Source: Vigna angularis (lineage: Eukaryota > Streptophyta > Magnoliopsida > Fabales > Fabaceae). Taken from it: a DNA stretch of 64,000 bases. The position numbers and the translations under genes were made by a program. This document shows, one piece after another, positions 49,014-61,500 of the stretch (positions are counted from its first letter, which is position 1; each line of letters begins with the position of its first letter). The notes under the pieces are model-generated. The model saw only the letters and a program-made list of their open reading frames with translations, ran no database searches and was not told the DNA's origin. Where the stretch lies: the NCBI RefSeq assembly GCF_016808095.1, contig NC_068979.1:28353960-28417959 (forward strand), written 5' to 3'.

Positions 49014-49471
49014 TATAGTTTGAGAACACCTTGAACCATGTTAACGTATGTATAGTGAAACTCAATGAAACTTTTTTCCACGTCGTAACAAATTATTGTA
49101 GAGAGAGAATGGAACTCTTTTCTTTTCTTCGAGATGTCAATATAAATTCTAAGTTTCAAGTATTTCTCTCCAAGAAAAAGATAATGATAGGATTGTCAAA
49201 ACCTCTATAAAACAAATTATGGAAAACCTGAATATCAATGTAGATAATTTCATAAGTTTACAATAATTAAGAGTTTTTCATTTTTTTTTACATTTTCTAA
49301 ACTTATCTACTAATATTATATTTATTACTTTACACATTTAATATTTTGTGTGTTATAATATAAAAATAAGGTATTAATTTTAATATGACAATCAAATGTT
49401 GGATATCATTTTAACAAAATAATAAATATGTTATAAATTATATATTGTACTATTAAAGTTTAAATATACTT
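49014..49471. other. AT-rich spacer
   Basis: No gene or element recognised between the LTR retrotransposon and the next LTR-like block. Confidence 0.5.
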
Positions 49472-52082
49472 TGTAACACCTCGAATTAGGCGTTACGATT
49501 TATGCTCCACTGTATATATGTATATATATAATTTTATTTTTGACAAATTTCAACACCAACAAAATGTTAAGTTCTTTATTACAACATAAGTCTTCTGAAA
49601 ATAAAATTTCATACAGCTCAGAAAATTCTAAAATTTAAAATTCCACATAGTTCAGAAATTCAAACGTATAATTATTTAAAAATTTCCCATGTATCTTTTC
49701 CCCGCAGATCTCTCATTTTCTAAGCAAATCCAGAAATATCTGCTAATTCATCTGAAATAGTTTCTGCTCCCGTATAATATCACACATTATACGATCATTG
49801 TATTCACATACACAAATACAAACACAAACAGTAGGGTGAGCTAACCGAATCAAGAAATATACATCATCCGCAATCTTACTAATATCACAAGTGTGACAAT
49901 CAGTCCAATTTATGCATCTCAAACATACTCAAGAACACTATTACATTAATACTATATAATATTTCTCAAGTCAAAATCATTAGTCCATTTACTAGAGTCA
50001 ATACAACATATTATTAACCTGCCTACTTACAAAAGCAAAGCAGTCAACAATCCTTCTGTCTACTTACCAAAGTAGCATAACCATGTGATACTGACTACTT
50101 ACCAAAGTAATATAACAAGGTGATTTTTTTTATCTACTTACCAAAGTAGTACAACAAGGTGATATTATCTACTTACCAAAGTAGCACAACAAGGTAATAT
50201 TGTCTACTTACCAAAGTAGCACAAACAAGTGATATTATCTACTTACCAAAGTAGCATAGCATGGGACATTCCGCCTACTTACCAAAGCAGTACGGTTTAT
50301 GTCAAATTGACCTCTCATCCTCCCACCTACTTACAAAAGTAGTGTCCGGCTTCGAACCTCTCTCCTCCCGACTTACCAAAGTCGTAGAAAATAAATAAAA
50401 TTCGAATTTACAATTATGGCAAGAATACCTATACAACCCATCCAAATTTACCATCAAATGATTTACAGTCCATGATTTAACTCAAATAATGATTACAAAC
50501 TCAATAATATTCAATATAATTTAATTTCTAATATAGAATATATCATATTACTCATCTTCCAATCCTTAAAATACAACTACACATACAATTTAAGAATATA
50601 ATTACTCAAGATTTTACCCAATACAAATAAATTTACTATTTCGTGGAAAGATTACTCTTTATACATATCATTAATTAAAGATCTGAACCAATCAAACTAA
50701 TTAACAACATGTTTAGAACATATGGTAAAATTTTCAGTCCGATCAAACGGTTAATAAGGCAAAATCTTAATTTTTGTATAGATGATCCAAAAACAGAAAT
50801 TAAGCAATATTGAGATCCCTAAGAAGATACGAAACTAATATCTCTAAATTTGTACCTCCGATTTAAAATTTGAACGGTCAAAGTAATTCACTGTGTTAGG
50901 AATTACATATTAAAATTTCAGGTTAATCTAACGGTTAACTAAGTAGATAATGAGGTTTTAACGAGGTAACATAAGTACAGAAATTTAAGTGGTTTTCGAT
51001 TATACTCAAAATGCGGAATGAATTCCTATAAGCACAGACATCTAATTACAAATCTGAATGGTCAAGATGACTTAATATGTTTTATGAACTACATACTAGA
51101 GTCTAGGCTCAATCTAACGGTAAATGAAATATATTTCAAGTTTTTACCATGATAACTTAAGAACAGAAATACAGTGTTCATCAGATTTTTCAGAATTTCG
51201 AAATTAATTTCTCAAAACATAGACTTCCAGTTACAAATCCGATCGATCAAAGTGTAGTAATATATCTTAGGAAGCATATATCACATTTTCAGGTTGATCT
51301 AACGGTCAAATAGGTCAAAATATATATTTTACCGAGAGGACTACAGAATTATAGGGGTAATTAATTTACTCAAACATGCAGAATTTATTTCTCCAAGTAT
51401 AGACTTCTAATTAATGATCCGAAGAGTCAAAGTGAATAAATAGGTCTTAGGATTCATATATTAAAATGTTAGCTAAATCCAATGGTAAAAAAAATTAAAA
51501 GGAAGGTTTTACCACAGTAACTCGAAAATAATAAAATTATAATCATGAAAACTAAATTTACACAAGTGAATAGATAACTATCATTACCAAAATTTGAACA
51601 TGTTCATAGCTCATATTCATGATCATAACATGTATAAATATCATATATAAGAAAGTATTAGTTCCCCTACCTCAACTTTAGTAACTCCAAACGTCTAGAT
51701 CTAGACTGAGTTTATCCAACTTCTCTACTTTGTGCACCCTTTTCTTCCTTTCTCAAACCAACCTCACTTCTCTCCCAAGTTTTAATTTGTTTTCTTAAGT
51801 TTTATTAAGGCAAAGAACCAATGTATTTTTATCCTTGAAAACCAGCAACCTTAGTGTTGGATGGTTCCTACCACAAAGAGACCACTCTCCCTTAATCTAT
51901 GCTTAATGTTTCCCACAATATCACTTCAACTTTTGTAGGTTTGTCCTATTTTGTTTCATTGGGCAGAAGTTTGGAGTGGAGTCAAAATTTCAAAGTTGCT
52001 AGGTGGAAAAAAATGAATTATAGGTGTGTGGGGAAAAGAATATAAGGTCTCATTATGGAAGAGAGAAAAGTAAGATGCTACA
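49472..52082. mobile_element. Long LTR-like block (about 2.6 kb)
   Basis: Starts TGTAACACCTCG and ends GTAAGATGCTACA, so the two ends are roughly inverted copies, as in many plant gypsy LTRs. ACGATCATTGTATTC and GAGCTAACC near 49790-49845 align with the blocks at 1-615, 38086 and 56108. The phrase 'ATCTAACGGT' recurs at about 180-bp spacing between 50740 and 51500. Flanking pentamers TACTT and TTTTC do not match, so it may not be an intact solo LTR. Confidence 0.55.
50022..50320. repeat. About 36-bp tandem repeat around CTACTTACCAAAGTAG
   Basis: CTACTTACCAAAGTAG or a close variant occurs at least seven times at 34-37 bp spacing, followed by a variable ACAACAAGGTGATATTAT spacer. The core is itself an interrupted inverted repeat (CTACTT..AAGTAG). 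Confidence 0.88.
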
Positions 52083-52951
52083 TTTTCATTAGCCAAAATA
52101 ATGAGTATTTCTACTATAGACAACTCATATACTAGATGTATATTCTAACTTAATAAAATATTGATATATATATATACCCTAGTTATACAATAGACTAAAA
52201 TAAAATATTAAAATCATATACTCGATACTTTAATATCATATTAGTATCATATAACAATAAATTTTTTATTAATTATGGAACAAAATGAAATAAAACATCT
52301 TATCACAATTAATTTGGGTCCAACAACTTTCATTATACATTTTTCACACCATAAATAATTATTCAAAATCACAACATATATAAATTACTTTTATTTTTTT
52401 CTATGGGTCTTACATACTTTCACTATTATATTAAAAGTAATGCTATCTTAATTATATATACATTATCATTAGAGATAAATGGATTTAAATTAAAATTTAA
52501 ATGCAACCTTTATTTTATAATTTATATAAAAAATAATTAGACATTAATGAATATAAGATTAACTTTTCATTCTCTAGTATAAATTTTATAAGGGTAAAAT
52601 TGGAATATAGGATTTTAGGGGTGTAGGAAGAGAAAATGGGGATGCAGGAAGAACCGCCTTGTATTCCGTTTTTCAAGTTTTTGACTGTACATATGGTTGA
52701 GGCTCATTGTCCAATATAGATATAACTCTAGGAAGCACATGATTCAATAGATGATCGAGTATATGGAGAAAATATTATGGTTTATCCTTACAATCTGTAA
52801 GCAATATCGAAATGATTACAGTGAAACTAAAGAATGAACAAACTTAGTGAACAAAATCTCACAAAAATTGACAGCATACAAGAGCAGTCATTCTACTCAG
52901 ATATGGGTGAGTTTGGCATGCTGTTTGAAATGAAACCAATAACAGAAGTTT
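52083..52951. other. Spacer and 3' flank of DUF1262 gene 3
   Basis: AT-rich; the part next to 52951 should contain the 3' UTR of DUF1262 gene 3. No gene recognised. Confidence 0.5.
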
Positions 52952-54292
52952 TCATTCCCATTTACTCCTAAGTTCATCATGGTGTTTGAAAGAATAGGTG
53001 AGTAATGTGGTTCCATCCAATGCTTTTAGTACAAAAGTCTCTACCAACACATAACAACCAAATTCCTTCCACTTATTAGTCCCCTTCAATTCTTCCACTT
53101 TCTTCACTCTAATTTCCTTCTCTTTTCCTCCATTCCACCCTGCTCTTTCCTGCTCCCACTTCATTCTCTCAACCACTGCACTGTTCAATCCCACACTTCT
53201 CTTTTCTCCCACATTGTTCAAACTATGGAACCACCTAAAACCTTCAGCAATATCCATTTCATCGATCACAGCTTCCCAGCCACCAATTACAACCACTTCC
53301 TTTTGAACCACAGCATTCACAACTACAGTCTTTTCCACTTCATTCTGGTTCTTGCATGAAAATATTTTCTCCCATTTCTGCTCCAGTGTCATTTCATAAA
53401 ACATTGACTTTCTCATTTCTTCCTTCAATGTTCTGTGAGTTCGTTCCTTGATAAACATGAAGGGGCAGTACCATTTTCCCACAGCAACGCTGTCTGAACT
53501 CTTTTTTCCTAAGGAGAATTTGAATTCTGGCTTGCTGGCACGGAGGGCCTCATTCACCCCTAATGCTTCGCTTAGACTTGAATCACTTGAACCACTTGAA
53601 GCACTCACTTTCCACCTTCTGCTCAAAAATCTTGGAGGGTATCCATCTGGGGCAACAGATTTAGCTGAAAAACCACTCCTGAAAGTAACTTTACTTCTCC
53701 TAGGATATATCTCAAACTCCTGGTATGTGTCATTCACATCTATTTGATGCAGAGGTACATCAGTTACAGCATTGTAGAAACAGAATGTGTCCAAATCCTC
53801 CTCCTTTGAGTTAATATACGCTTCCCTGCACAACCAAATGCAAATTATTACATCAGTATAATCCTTAACATAAGACATATCAAGAAGATTAATCCTCAAA
53901 TTTGCATTAGAATGGAATCACCCTCATCAAGGAAAATCTAACTTGCTTATTGAAATGAAAGCTTAGGCTTACCCTCTTTTCTTCCCATTTAGATTTATGA
54001 CATAGTATTTGTTGGAAGACAGAGGCTGGTTGGGAACTGGGATGAAGGCGACATGGTGGTAATGAGTGGTTCTATTGAGTGAAATACCTGATCTATAGAA
54101 CAACTCAAGGTTTAAATTTTGAGGGAAAGGCAACTCCTTCAGCTCATGAAATTCTCCTAACCCAAAACAAGAGGTTGGCTCCATCTCTTCATCTTGGATC
54201 ACCAAAATCCCAGAATTGGGACCTTCTGGTGGAGGCAATGACAGAGCATCTGAAGACTTCTTAAACAGAGATAAAGGCCTAGTCACATACAT
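52952..54292 (-). CDS. DUF1262 family protein, paralogue 3
   Basis: Exons 54292-53973 and 53825-52952 give 397 residues. It is the most diverged of the three: MYVTRPLSLFKKSSDALS, GPNSGILVIQDEE, TSCFGLGE (a Gly replaces the second Cys of CFGLC), LPFPQNLN, NQPLSSNKYYVINLNG, GEAYINSKEED, SVAPDGYPPRFL, SVAVGKWYCPFMFIKE, FYEMTLEQKWEKIFS, WEQERAGW, GCYVLVETFVL and SKWE at the end. The intron is 147 nt, phase 2, at the same glycine codon as the others. An in-frame ATG 36 bases upstream would add 12 residues; I chose MYVTRP because all copies share it. No frameshift or stop was seen. Confidence 0.93.
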
Positions 54293-54480
54293 TCTCTTCT
54301 CTATCTCTAATCTTGCTTCTCTTCTCAATTATTCTCTGTTTCTTTCTTCCTTCCAAGAACAGCTTGTTCAATGTGGAAATTAAAGGATGTACAGATCTAC
54401 TTATTTATATGTATGAGATGAAGTTTCATTTTGATATGGTCAATGAACAAATTTAGTAAACGTGTTCCATTGACCAAGTT
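54293..54480 (-). promoter_or_regulatory. Leader/promoter of DUF1262 gene 3 with W-box cores
   Basis: GGTCAATGAAC at 54438-54448 and TTGACC at 54470-54475 provide W-box cores on opposite strands, 145-185 bp before the start. The plus-strand word GTCAATGAACAAATTTAGTA resembles GTCAATGAATAGATTTGGTA upstream of gene 1 although the genes face opposite ways. Confidence 0.4.
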
Positions 54481-56107
54481 GCTGAAGAAAAATACTTTTT
54501 TTTTCTTTTGGCAAATGGGATTTTGAAGATGTGGGACCCACTGGACAATAAATTATCCTGCTGGGTAGGGGCGTGAAAGGGTCCATTTTGGTCAGTCTTG
54601 TTGGCTTTGGCTGTTCGGAAGTTTCTGCCTAAAAGGATGCAAAGGGAGGATTTGGGGATTGGTGTAGACTGCTGAGATGTCAAGTTTGAAGAGATTGGAC
54701 CATGTTTTCAAAAAAAAAAAAAAAAGATAAGTGATTTAATTTAATGATTCTTTTTCTCAGATTACCAACAAATATTGTGTATTCTATCACACTGGATTAT
54801 TGATAAAAGGCATGCATGATAGAAATAACTAATGTAATATATTATATTAATAACATGGTTAAAGATAATAAATTTAACTGAAAATGTTCCATTAATTTAC
54901 TTTTAAAAAGCAAAATAAAAATATTCAAAATGGTAGAATAAAATTTTTAAAAAATTATATCCTAAGATTAGAAAAGCTGTTAAAAAAATTGCCAATGTTA
55001 GGTATGTTTTGTCGGATTTAGTTGTTTGGTCGAATCATGCTGTCTTTCAATTCCTAGTCAACTTTTTTAATAATTAATAAACCAGGATCTTCTGTGTTCT
55101 GTTTAGAACTATGGTTGATAGTATATGTAAAAAGACAAGGACTTTGGTTTGGTTTAGCAAATACCACTTGAAATTCTCTTGCTTATGAAACCCGTGACTT
55201 TTATTTTTTCAATACATTAGAAAAATAAAAATTAAATTCAATAATGAATACCTCATCATGTTATTTACTTAAATAACTCAAATTATTATTCACGTTCAAA
55301 ATCCAGTTGAGAAAGAATTTAAGAAGTTTCATTTTTTCTAACACTTTGGAGAATCGATTATGGGTAACCAATTTTTTAATCGGTATCCTTTTAAAGTGAT
55401 CAATGGGTAATTTTTATCAATTAAAATTTACCTTTAGAATTTTTATGGTAAAGTTAGAACAGATTTTAAAAATTGAAATAATTTTAGAATATGGGTGAAG
55501 ATGGGTTACTTTTAATAAGCTGAAAATTTAAAACATGTCTAAAAATAAATAAATAACAGTGTAACAAAATTGGGGATGTTGATAAAAAAATGAAAATAGG
55601 AAGTTTTAATAAATAAATAATGATAATAAAGGTCAGAAGTTTTCAATTATGGTAGTCCATAATTATATTATAATATAATGAGATTTAATTAATTCCCAGA
55701 ATTTGAAAAATGTATAAGTTATTATTAAAATTGAGATGATTATTTAATTTGTAATGCTATTGATGATAAAAATGAATTTGATAATGGTTAAAATTTATAA
55801 TGACTATTTTATAAATAATTTAATTAATTGTTAAATTTTATAATAGTTGTCATTATATATTGCTAAATTTTATAATATGAGTATATGTTGGTAAATTTGA
55901 ATAGTGAATTGTTATACTTTTTTCTAATAAAATAGAAATGTGTATATTTTAAAAGTTAATGTTTATAATTATAGTAATTTTATAATAGTTAACTGATTAT
56001 ATGATTTTAAGTGATAATAGTAATTTTGTAATGTTAAATTAATAAATTTCTACACAGGTAATAATAATTCACGCCTTTTTCATTTATGATTTTGTAGTTA
56101 AAGGAGT
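54481..56107. other. AT-rich intergenic spacer
   Basis: A poly-A tract at 54709-54725; otherwise A/T-rich sequence with many TAATTTTATAAT-like words. No gene recognised. Confidence 0.5.
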
Positions 56108-58696
56108 GTTGATAACACACTTTTCTTAAGAATTTCAATTCTTAATACAAAACGAGTTTACATTAATTTTGTAATAAATTATTGATAACAAGTTTTTAAT
56201 ATGACGAATTGACATATAAATCTTCGTGTCAGACCTCATTAAAAAGGCATCCAAAAACCCCTCTGAACGGACGCCATGTGTCAAGCGTCGAGATTTGGAA
56301 ATCAGATAGTGAAAGGCAGGTGTCAGCAGAAGAGCGGACGTTCGTTTTAACGTGGGAAGCAAAACTGTGTTTTTTTTCTGAAAATTCGTCCCACTCTCTC
56401 TGCATGCACCCTTCTTTTTCAAAACTCTGAACTTTTCATTTGATCCTCCTTCTCACTACATCTTCTACATTCTCTCTAAGAAATCTCACCATTTCTCTCC
56501 TCCGATCATCATTCAGGAACTGTAGAAGCGTTTCCGGCGTCCTAAGCTTCATTCTGAACCGAACAGTTTCGAGTTCTGAACTGGTAAGTTTCCTCGCCTC
56601 TTAGCCGTTCGTTCTCTAATACATGCAACTCAAGTTCTGGTTGCATGCTGTCTTCTTGCCTGAACCAATTCTGGTTTTCTGTTATCTGTTTTAGTTTGAA
56701 GAGTTGGTTGAGCTTTGAGGGTAGAAGGAATTTTAGTCAGACAAACCGCATCCATATTTTTAGTACGCTCGTTCACGTTAGAGGTAAAGGAAGCTTATTA
56801 ATTTAATTTATATGACTATGTGTTGCATGAACGTTCGTTGACTTGATTTGATATGAAAAATGACTGTGCTATGTTATGATGCATGAAATGTATGAAAATT
56901 CCATGATTTGGTGGCATGAGATATGAAACATTGATTATGGTATGGATGTATAAAGATGTGAAACTATATGTTAAGAACTGAATTTGAATAATATTAATTC
57001 TGATAAGAAATTTCCCTAAGAAAGTAACGTTCGTTACTGAACGGTCCTTAACCGTTCGGTTTGATAGTGAATTTGGTTAGAAGTGGATTCTTTCATTTGG
57101 GAAGAATCCTAGTGGAGGACGAGCGTCTACACTTCGAACTTATGTGCTTGAGCGTTCGGCCAAGCATAGTTCCGTCTTGATATCCTGCTATGAAATATTT
57201 TAGTATTCTTAAATAATACTTCAATAGTATCTTGGCATAATTATCCATCTTCTTTTATATCCGTTAGTAGCACTTGGTCTTATACCAAGTGTTCATCCTA
57301 AGCAAGTGTTTGGTCTCACACCTGGCACTCTTTCGATCTCCTTAAGCTAAATTTCTTTATATGAGCGTTCGTTCAAGCCCTCTAGGGTTCGCTCACTATA
57401 GTGTCTAGTCTTTGACTGTCACTTGGATTCTTGATACTAAACTCAACTAAACTAAGTATTCACAAGCGTTCGGTTTCTTCCTATAAGACAATTCTAAGTA
57501 TTATTTTTCGTGCCTTGAAATATTCTTATTCATTGGTTTCACTCTGGAGTCCTCGTTCTTGGTCTGGTCTTTTGATGTTCAGATAGAGTTCTCAAGAGTC
57601 GGTTCCTCTAACTGGCTCAGCGTTGAAATCGACGTTCGTTCCATTCGTTTCTTGGAATATTTTATTGTGCTCGCTATCTTTCTTAAAACCCGATGTCAAC
57701 CCTTGGTCTTAATCCATTCTCAAATTTGAAGGTCTCTCGGTCTCGCTCTATGTGTTCGGCCCAGTTTTAAGTTCGGGTTGAACGTTCGTTATTTGTAATC
57801 CTCATGAATCTTTGTACGAGGTGATTAAATGAGATAGGTATTAGTGAAAGATGAAGAAAATGTGATATAGAAATGTTGTGGTTTATGGACGAGCGTTCCG
57901 GGGAGGAACGACTCATGTATGAATATTGGAATTGGTAAAGTATGACTGTGGGTATGCTAAGCTGGCTGTTCATCCTGATGTTCCGTGGGTACTCGTCTTC
58001 ACGTAGAGGAGAGTAGGTCATGTGTGGGAACGGTAGGAGGTCCTAGTCCTTAGGGGTACTTTGGACAGATAGGATTAACCTCGGGTGGCAACTGTTGAGG
58101 GCATCCCAGTTACTACATCACCCGGGTGCACGAACGCCTGTAGCTACACAGATTTCATACAGTCCGGACAGTCAGTCTAGTAATAGGTTTTGTATGATAT
58201 ATTTGATGAAATGTACCTTGTTTGTTAGATTGTTTGAAATGTATGTTGATGTATAAAATTAAATTACATAAGCTTACCCTGTATTCTCTGTTGTGTCTTG
58301 TTTTGTACATCCGTCTTGTCGTTGCAATGATCATTCGTGTGGATGTGAGCAGAAGCGGACGCGCTGTTGGAAGATGCGCTGGAAGAAGGAAATTTGGAGG
58401 AAGAGAACCTCGTCGACGTTGAAGTAAAAGCCGAACCGTAGGACGTTCAGTTAGTAGTATAGTTTAGTTAGTGTAAGGTAGTCGTTCGATTACCTTCCCT
58501 TTTGTAAGAAATGACCGTTCGATAATTCCTTTTGTAAACCGTTCGGTCGGCTTTGTACTTCTGTTTAGTTAAATTGAAACTCTTTCGGAAATGATCGTTC
58601 GACAAAAATCGCATGCTCTCTTTAGTGTAAGACTGAACTGATATTCTATTAAATGTAATTATTCTTTTATATAGTTTATTGTTGTATTTTTGGGAT
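56108..58696. mobile_element. Long LTR-like block rich in CGTTCGG motifs
   Basis: Ends GGGATGTTACA at 58696, like the 1-615 block; the left limit at TGTTGATAACACAC is a guess. The part 58260-58360 (AGCTTACCCTG..TGTTTTGTACATCC..AATGATCATTCG) parallels the same region of the related blocks. At 56460-56590 a CT-rich leader and GAACTGGTAAGTTTCC resemble a transcribed exon with a splice donor. ACCGTTCGG, GAGCGTTCGG and relatives occur over fifteen times. No pol coding, and flanking pentamers do not match. Confidence 0.5.
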
Positions 58697-60001
58697 GTTA
58701 CACTTCATCCTCTTTCTTGTTTTTTATATAAAAAAATAATACAAACAAGAAAAAATTCACCAATATAGTTAATTACACATTAAACGAAAATAACAAACTA
58801 CACATACAAGTTAACTTCCATTGAATGAAAACAAACACATCCATCTGTGGAAAGAAAACCCTAAATGCAACGAAAACAATCAAAGACTAAATTATTTTTG
58901 AGCATGGACAATTTTTAATTTTTCGTAATACTTCAAGACAAAAAACATATTTATTCTTTAATTTTTTTTAATAAATTATTAAGAATATGTTTTTAATAAA
59001 TCCGACAAAAATTTAAAATATGGCTAGTGGTAATTAGTTTTAATTGATCTATTTTTAATTTGTCTAGAAACACACTGAGCTTTAAAATGTTTTGAATTGC
59101 AAGAAATCGTACAAAAATACTTGTTTTAAAATGTGTACATATTACTAAGTTCATATCACATAATGTTAATTAGCTACTGTCTTAGTTTAGTTTGTGTATT
59201 TTACTAAAGTTGTTGAGAATCTGAACTACATAAAATATCTATATATTAATTATGCTATGTGAATTGAAGATTTAAAAGGACATTAGTATTTACCTCTCAT
59301 GATGAATAATTTCTAACAATGCCATAACTATAAAACAACTGGCTATTAAGTAAATGTTTTAAAATATATTAATATTAATGTATTTTGAAAATTGAAGAGA
59401 AACATAATATCAAAAATCAAGTAAATAATTCAAATAGTTGTTTGTGTTTATACAAAAGATTAGTAAAGTTGCAACAAGGAGTCAAAAGAGAATCCCCACA
59501 TCTGAGTTTCCTGGCCCTTTCTTTCAATAATGCAGATCAGTTACCTTTAAAGATAAGTTGTTGCCACAGTAATGGGTCTCACTGTGAAGGGTTGGTTAAA
59601 TAAATGCATTGGAGATATACATCATATGGATATGTGATAGCAACAGCTCAAGTGTCAAATTTGGCAACCACTTAGGTTGTAGAGAGTGCTATCATATATC
59701 TATTACGTTACCCTACTGCATACTTTTCTCCATTGAAAATTTTGTGACCAGGATTGGTTTTTAGCTCTTTCTTTTACAATTAAGGACTATTAGTAATGTT
59801 GCCAGGAACTTTCCTTTAGCAACGACCTTCACAAGAAGTATGAAGTTTCCTCATTTACTGAAAAAACATTAGTACACATGAAAGATAATGGCTAATGACC
59901 AAACTACAGACAATTTAAACCAGAGACTAAGACTACCCTTATGAAGCTACCAGGAAGATGTCTTTTCTTTTCATATGTATTTGATGATGCTACTTACTAT
60001 A
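58697..60001. other. Spacer and 3' flank of the DUF740 gene
   Basis: AT-rich; the last few hundred bases should include the 3' UTR of the minus-strand gene. No other gene recognised. Confidence 0.5.
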
Positions 60002-61177
60002 TCAGGCTTTGAACATAAAATGTTCATCTCTTTTCCTTGAGCTTCCCCAATTTGAATGGTATCTGAAAATCCACCTCCAACCCTTCATGCTTTTCCTTCC
60101 CCTTTTGATTCCTCTGTCATTCACAGTGATTCTACATGACCCTCCATTGGTTAAAACTCCATCCCCTACCATGCCCCCATAAGAACCTCCCCCATCATGT
60201 GCCATGAAATTGCCACCTCTAAAAGAAGAGAAGGCATCACCAAGGTTGCTCATCTTTGCAGCAGAAAACTCATGCTTGGATTCTGCTGAGTAATCAAGCT
60301 TCAAGTCAATAAAGCTAGACTCATCCATGCCTTTGAAATCACTCTCCCTCAGTGAAAACACACGCCTATTTGCCCCATAGAACCCTGCATCGCCATCCAT
60401 CTTCTTCCCACCACCCTTGAGACTGAGATCATTGCCACTTTCATAATCAAACAAGAAATCCCTCCTCTCCCCATCAAAACCACTTCTTCTTGGCTCAGCT
60501 TCACTGTATCCACTTCTTCTCCCAGATTCCAACATCAAACCCCCATTAACCCCAGAACTCCTTGCTGCAGAAATTGAGCTTCTGGCACCTGACAGCACTG
60601 AATCCCCACCATCCTCAGATCCAAATAGCCCTCCCCCTCTGAAGCTGCATAGTGACCTGGACCTAGACACACCCCCTTGATCCACCATCCACATCTCGTT
60701 CCTATCATCAAACCCAACAACACTTCTCCCACAATCCTTCTCCTTTTTCTTCCTAAACAACTTCCCAATTCTCCAAAACCCACCATGCCTCTTGATCTCA
60801 ACACAGCTGCTGCTGCTCCTCCTCAACACCACAACCTCCTCCTCCTTATCTTTGGCCTTGTTGGGATTCAAATGCTGAAGAACCGGAGTCTCATGCTTCT
60901 CATTCTCAATGAGAAAAGATACCCTTCCAACGCTTCCCACCTCAACAGTGCACGAATTTCGGTGGGAGGTCATCTCATCAGAGCAAGAACAAGAAGAAAG
61001 CCTTTGCTCTCCACAGTCAGAACACACAAGCTTAACCAAACGGTCCTTGAGACAATAAGCGCATATACCAACAGAAGAAGAAGAAGGGTGTTTCTTACAT
61101 GGGAGTTCAGAGGTGGAGTAGTAGTAGCAATCCATGTCATTGGCGTAAGCTTCCACACCTTTGTTCCTCTCCTTCAT
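60002..61177 (-). CDS. DUF740 family (OCTOPUS-like) protein, intronless
   Basis: 391 residues in one exon. OCTOPUS and its relatives are plant-specific, associate with the plasma membrane in a polar way and act in phloem differentiation; the exact role of this shorter member is unknown. Visible features: a Cys/His-rich N-terminus with C27, H30, C39, C42, C52, C55, C63 and C65 (HPSSSSVGICAYCLKDRLVK, VCSDCGEQRLSSCSC), a basic patch WRIGKLFRKKKEKD in the first half, a long Ser/Gly/Arg-rich and probably disordered middle, and a conserved C-terminus GRKSMKGWRWIFRYHSNWGS. There is no signal peptide or membrane helix. It is shorter than OCTOPUS itself, closer to the small OCTOPUS-like members. The first ATG (context GAAGCCATGAAG) was taken; M15 is an alternative. 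Confidence 0.9.
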   Translation of the reverse strand: MKERNKGVEAYANDMDCYYYSTSELPCKKHPSSSSVGICAYCLKDRLVKLVCSDCGEQRLSSCSCSDEMTSHRNSCTVEVGSVGRVSFLIENEKHETPVLQHLNPNKAKDKEEEVVVLRRSSSSCVEIKRHGGFWRIGKLFRKKKEKDCGRSVVGFDDRNEMWMVDQGGVSRSRSLCSFRGGGLFGSEDGGDSVLSGARSSISAARSSGVNGGLMLESGRRSGYSEAEPRRSGFDGERRDFLFDYESGNDLSLKGGGKKMDGDAGFYGANRRVFSLRESDFKGMDESSFIDLKLDYSAESKHEFSAAKMSNLGDAFSSFRGGNFMAHDGGGSYGGMVGDGVLTNGGSCRITVNDRGIKRGRKSMKGWRWIFRYHSNWGSSRKRDEHFMFKA

Positions 61178-61500
61178 GGCTTCAGATGGAGCCTCAAAAA
61201 TAAAGTGAAAAATGGCAAGGAGCTAAGCTCTATGAAAGAAAGAGAAAAACAAGAGAAGGGACCAAATACTTGGCTTGTAGAAGCAGCTTCCCCTTTGAAG
61301 CTATGAGTAAAAAGTAGATAATTTGAATGTGAATGAATAAAGGGTGATGTTTAGAGTGAGAGAGAGAGAGAGAGAGAGGAAGCACAGAGGCGTTTCCTTT
61401 ACGTTTTCTTTGCAGGAAAAACAGTGATAGGATGGAAGAGAAAAAGGGTGATGCAAGAAAAGAAAAGAAAAAATAAAGCACTAGCTCCTGCAGGCATTAT
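61178..61500 (-). promoter_or_regulatory. 5' region of the DUF740 gene with a TC tract
   Basis: On the coding strand a (TC)n run (plus-strand GA, 61357-61378) lies about 180 bp before the ATG, a common position for CT-rich leader or core-promoter tracts in plants. AGAAAAGAAAAGAAAA at about 61456-61473 adds another purine run. The transcription start was not determined. Confidence 0.5.

Noticed and set aside
50022..50320. Repeats with palindromic core and variable spacers, CRISPR-like at first sight
   Set aside because: The 'spacers' are themselves similar to each other and the block is inside an LTR-like sequence.
60677..61306. 209-codon plus-strand open frame
   Set aside because: It lies antisense to the DUF740 gene, has no family resemblance, and arises from the codon bias of the real gene.
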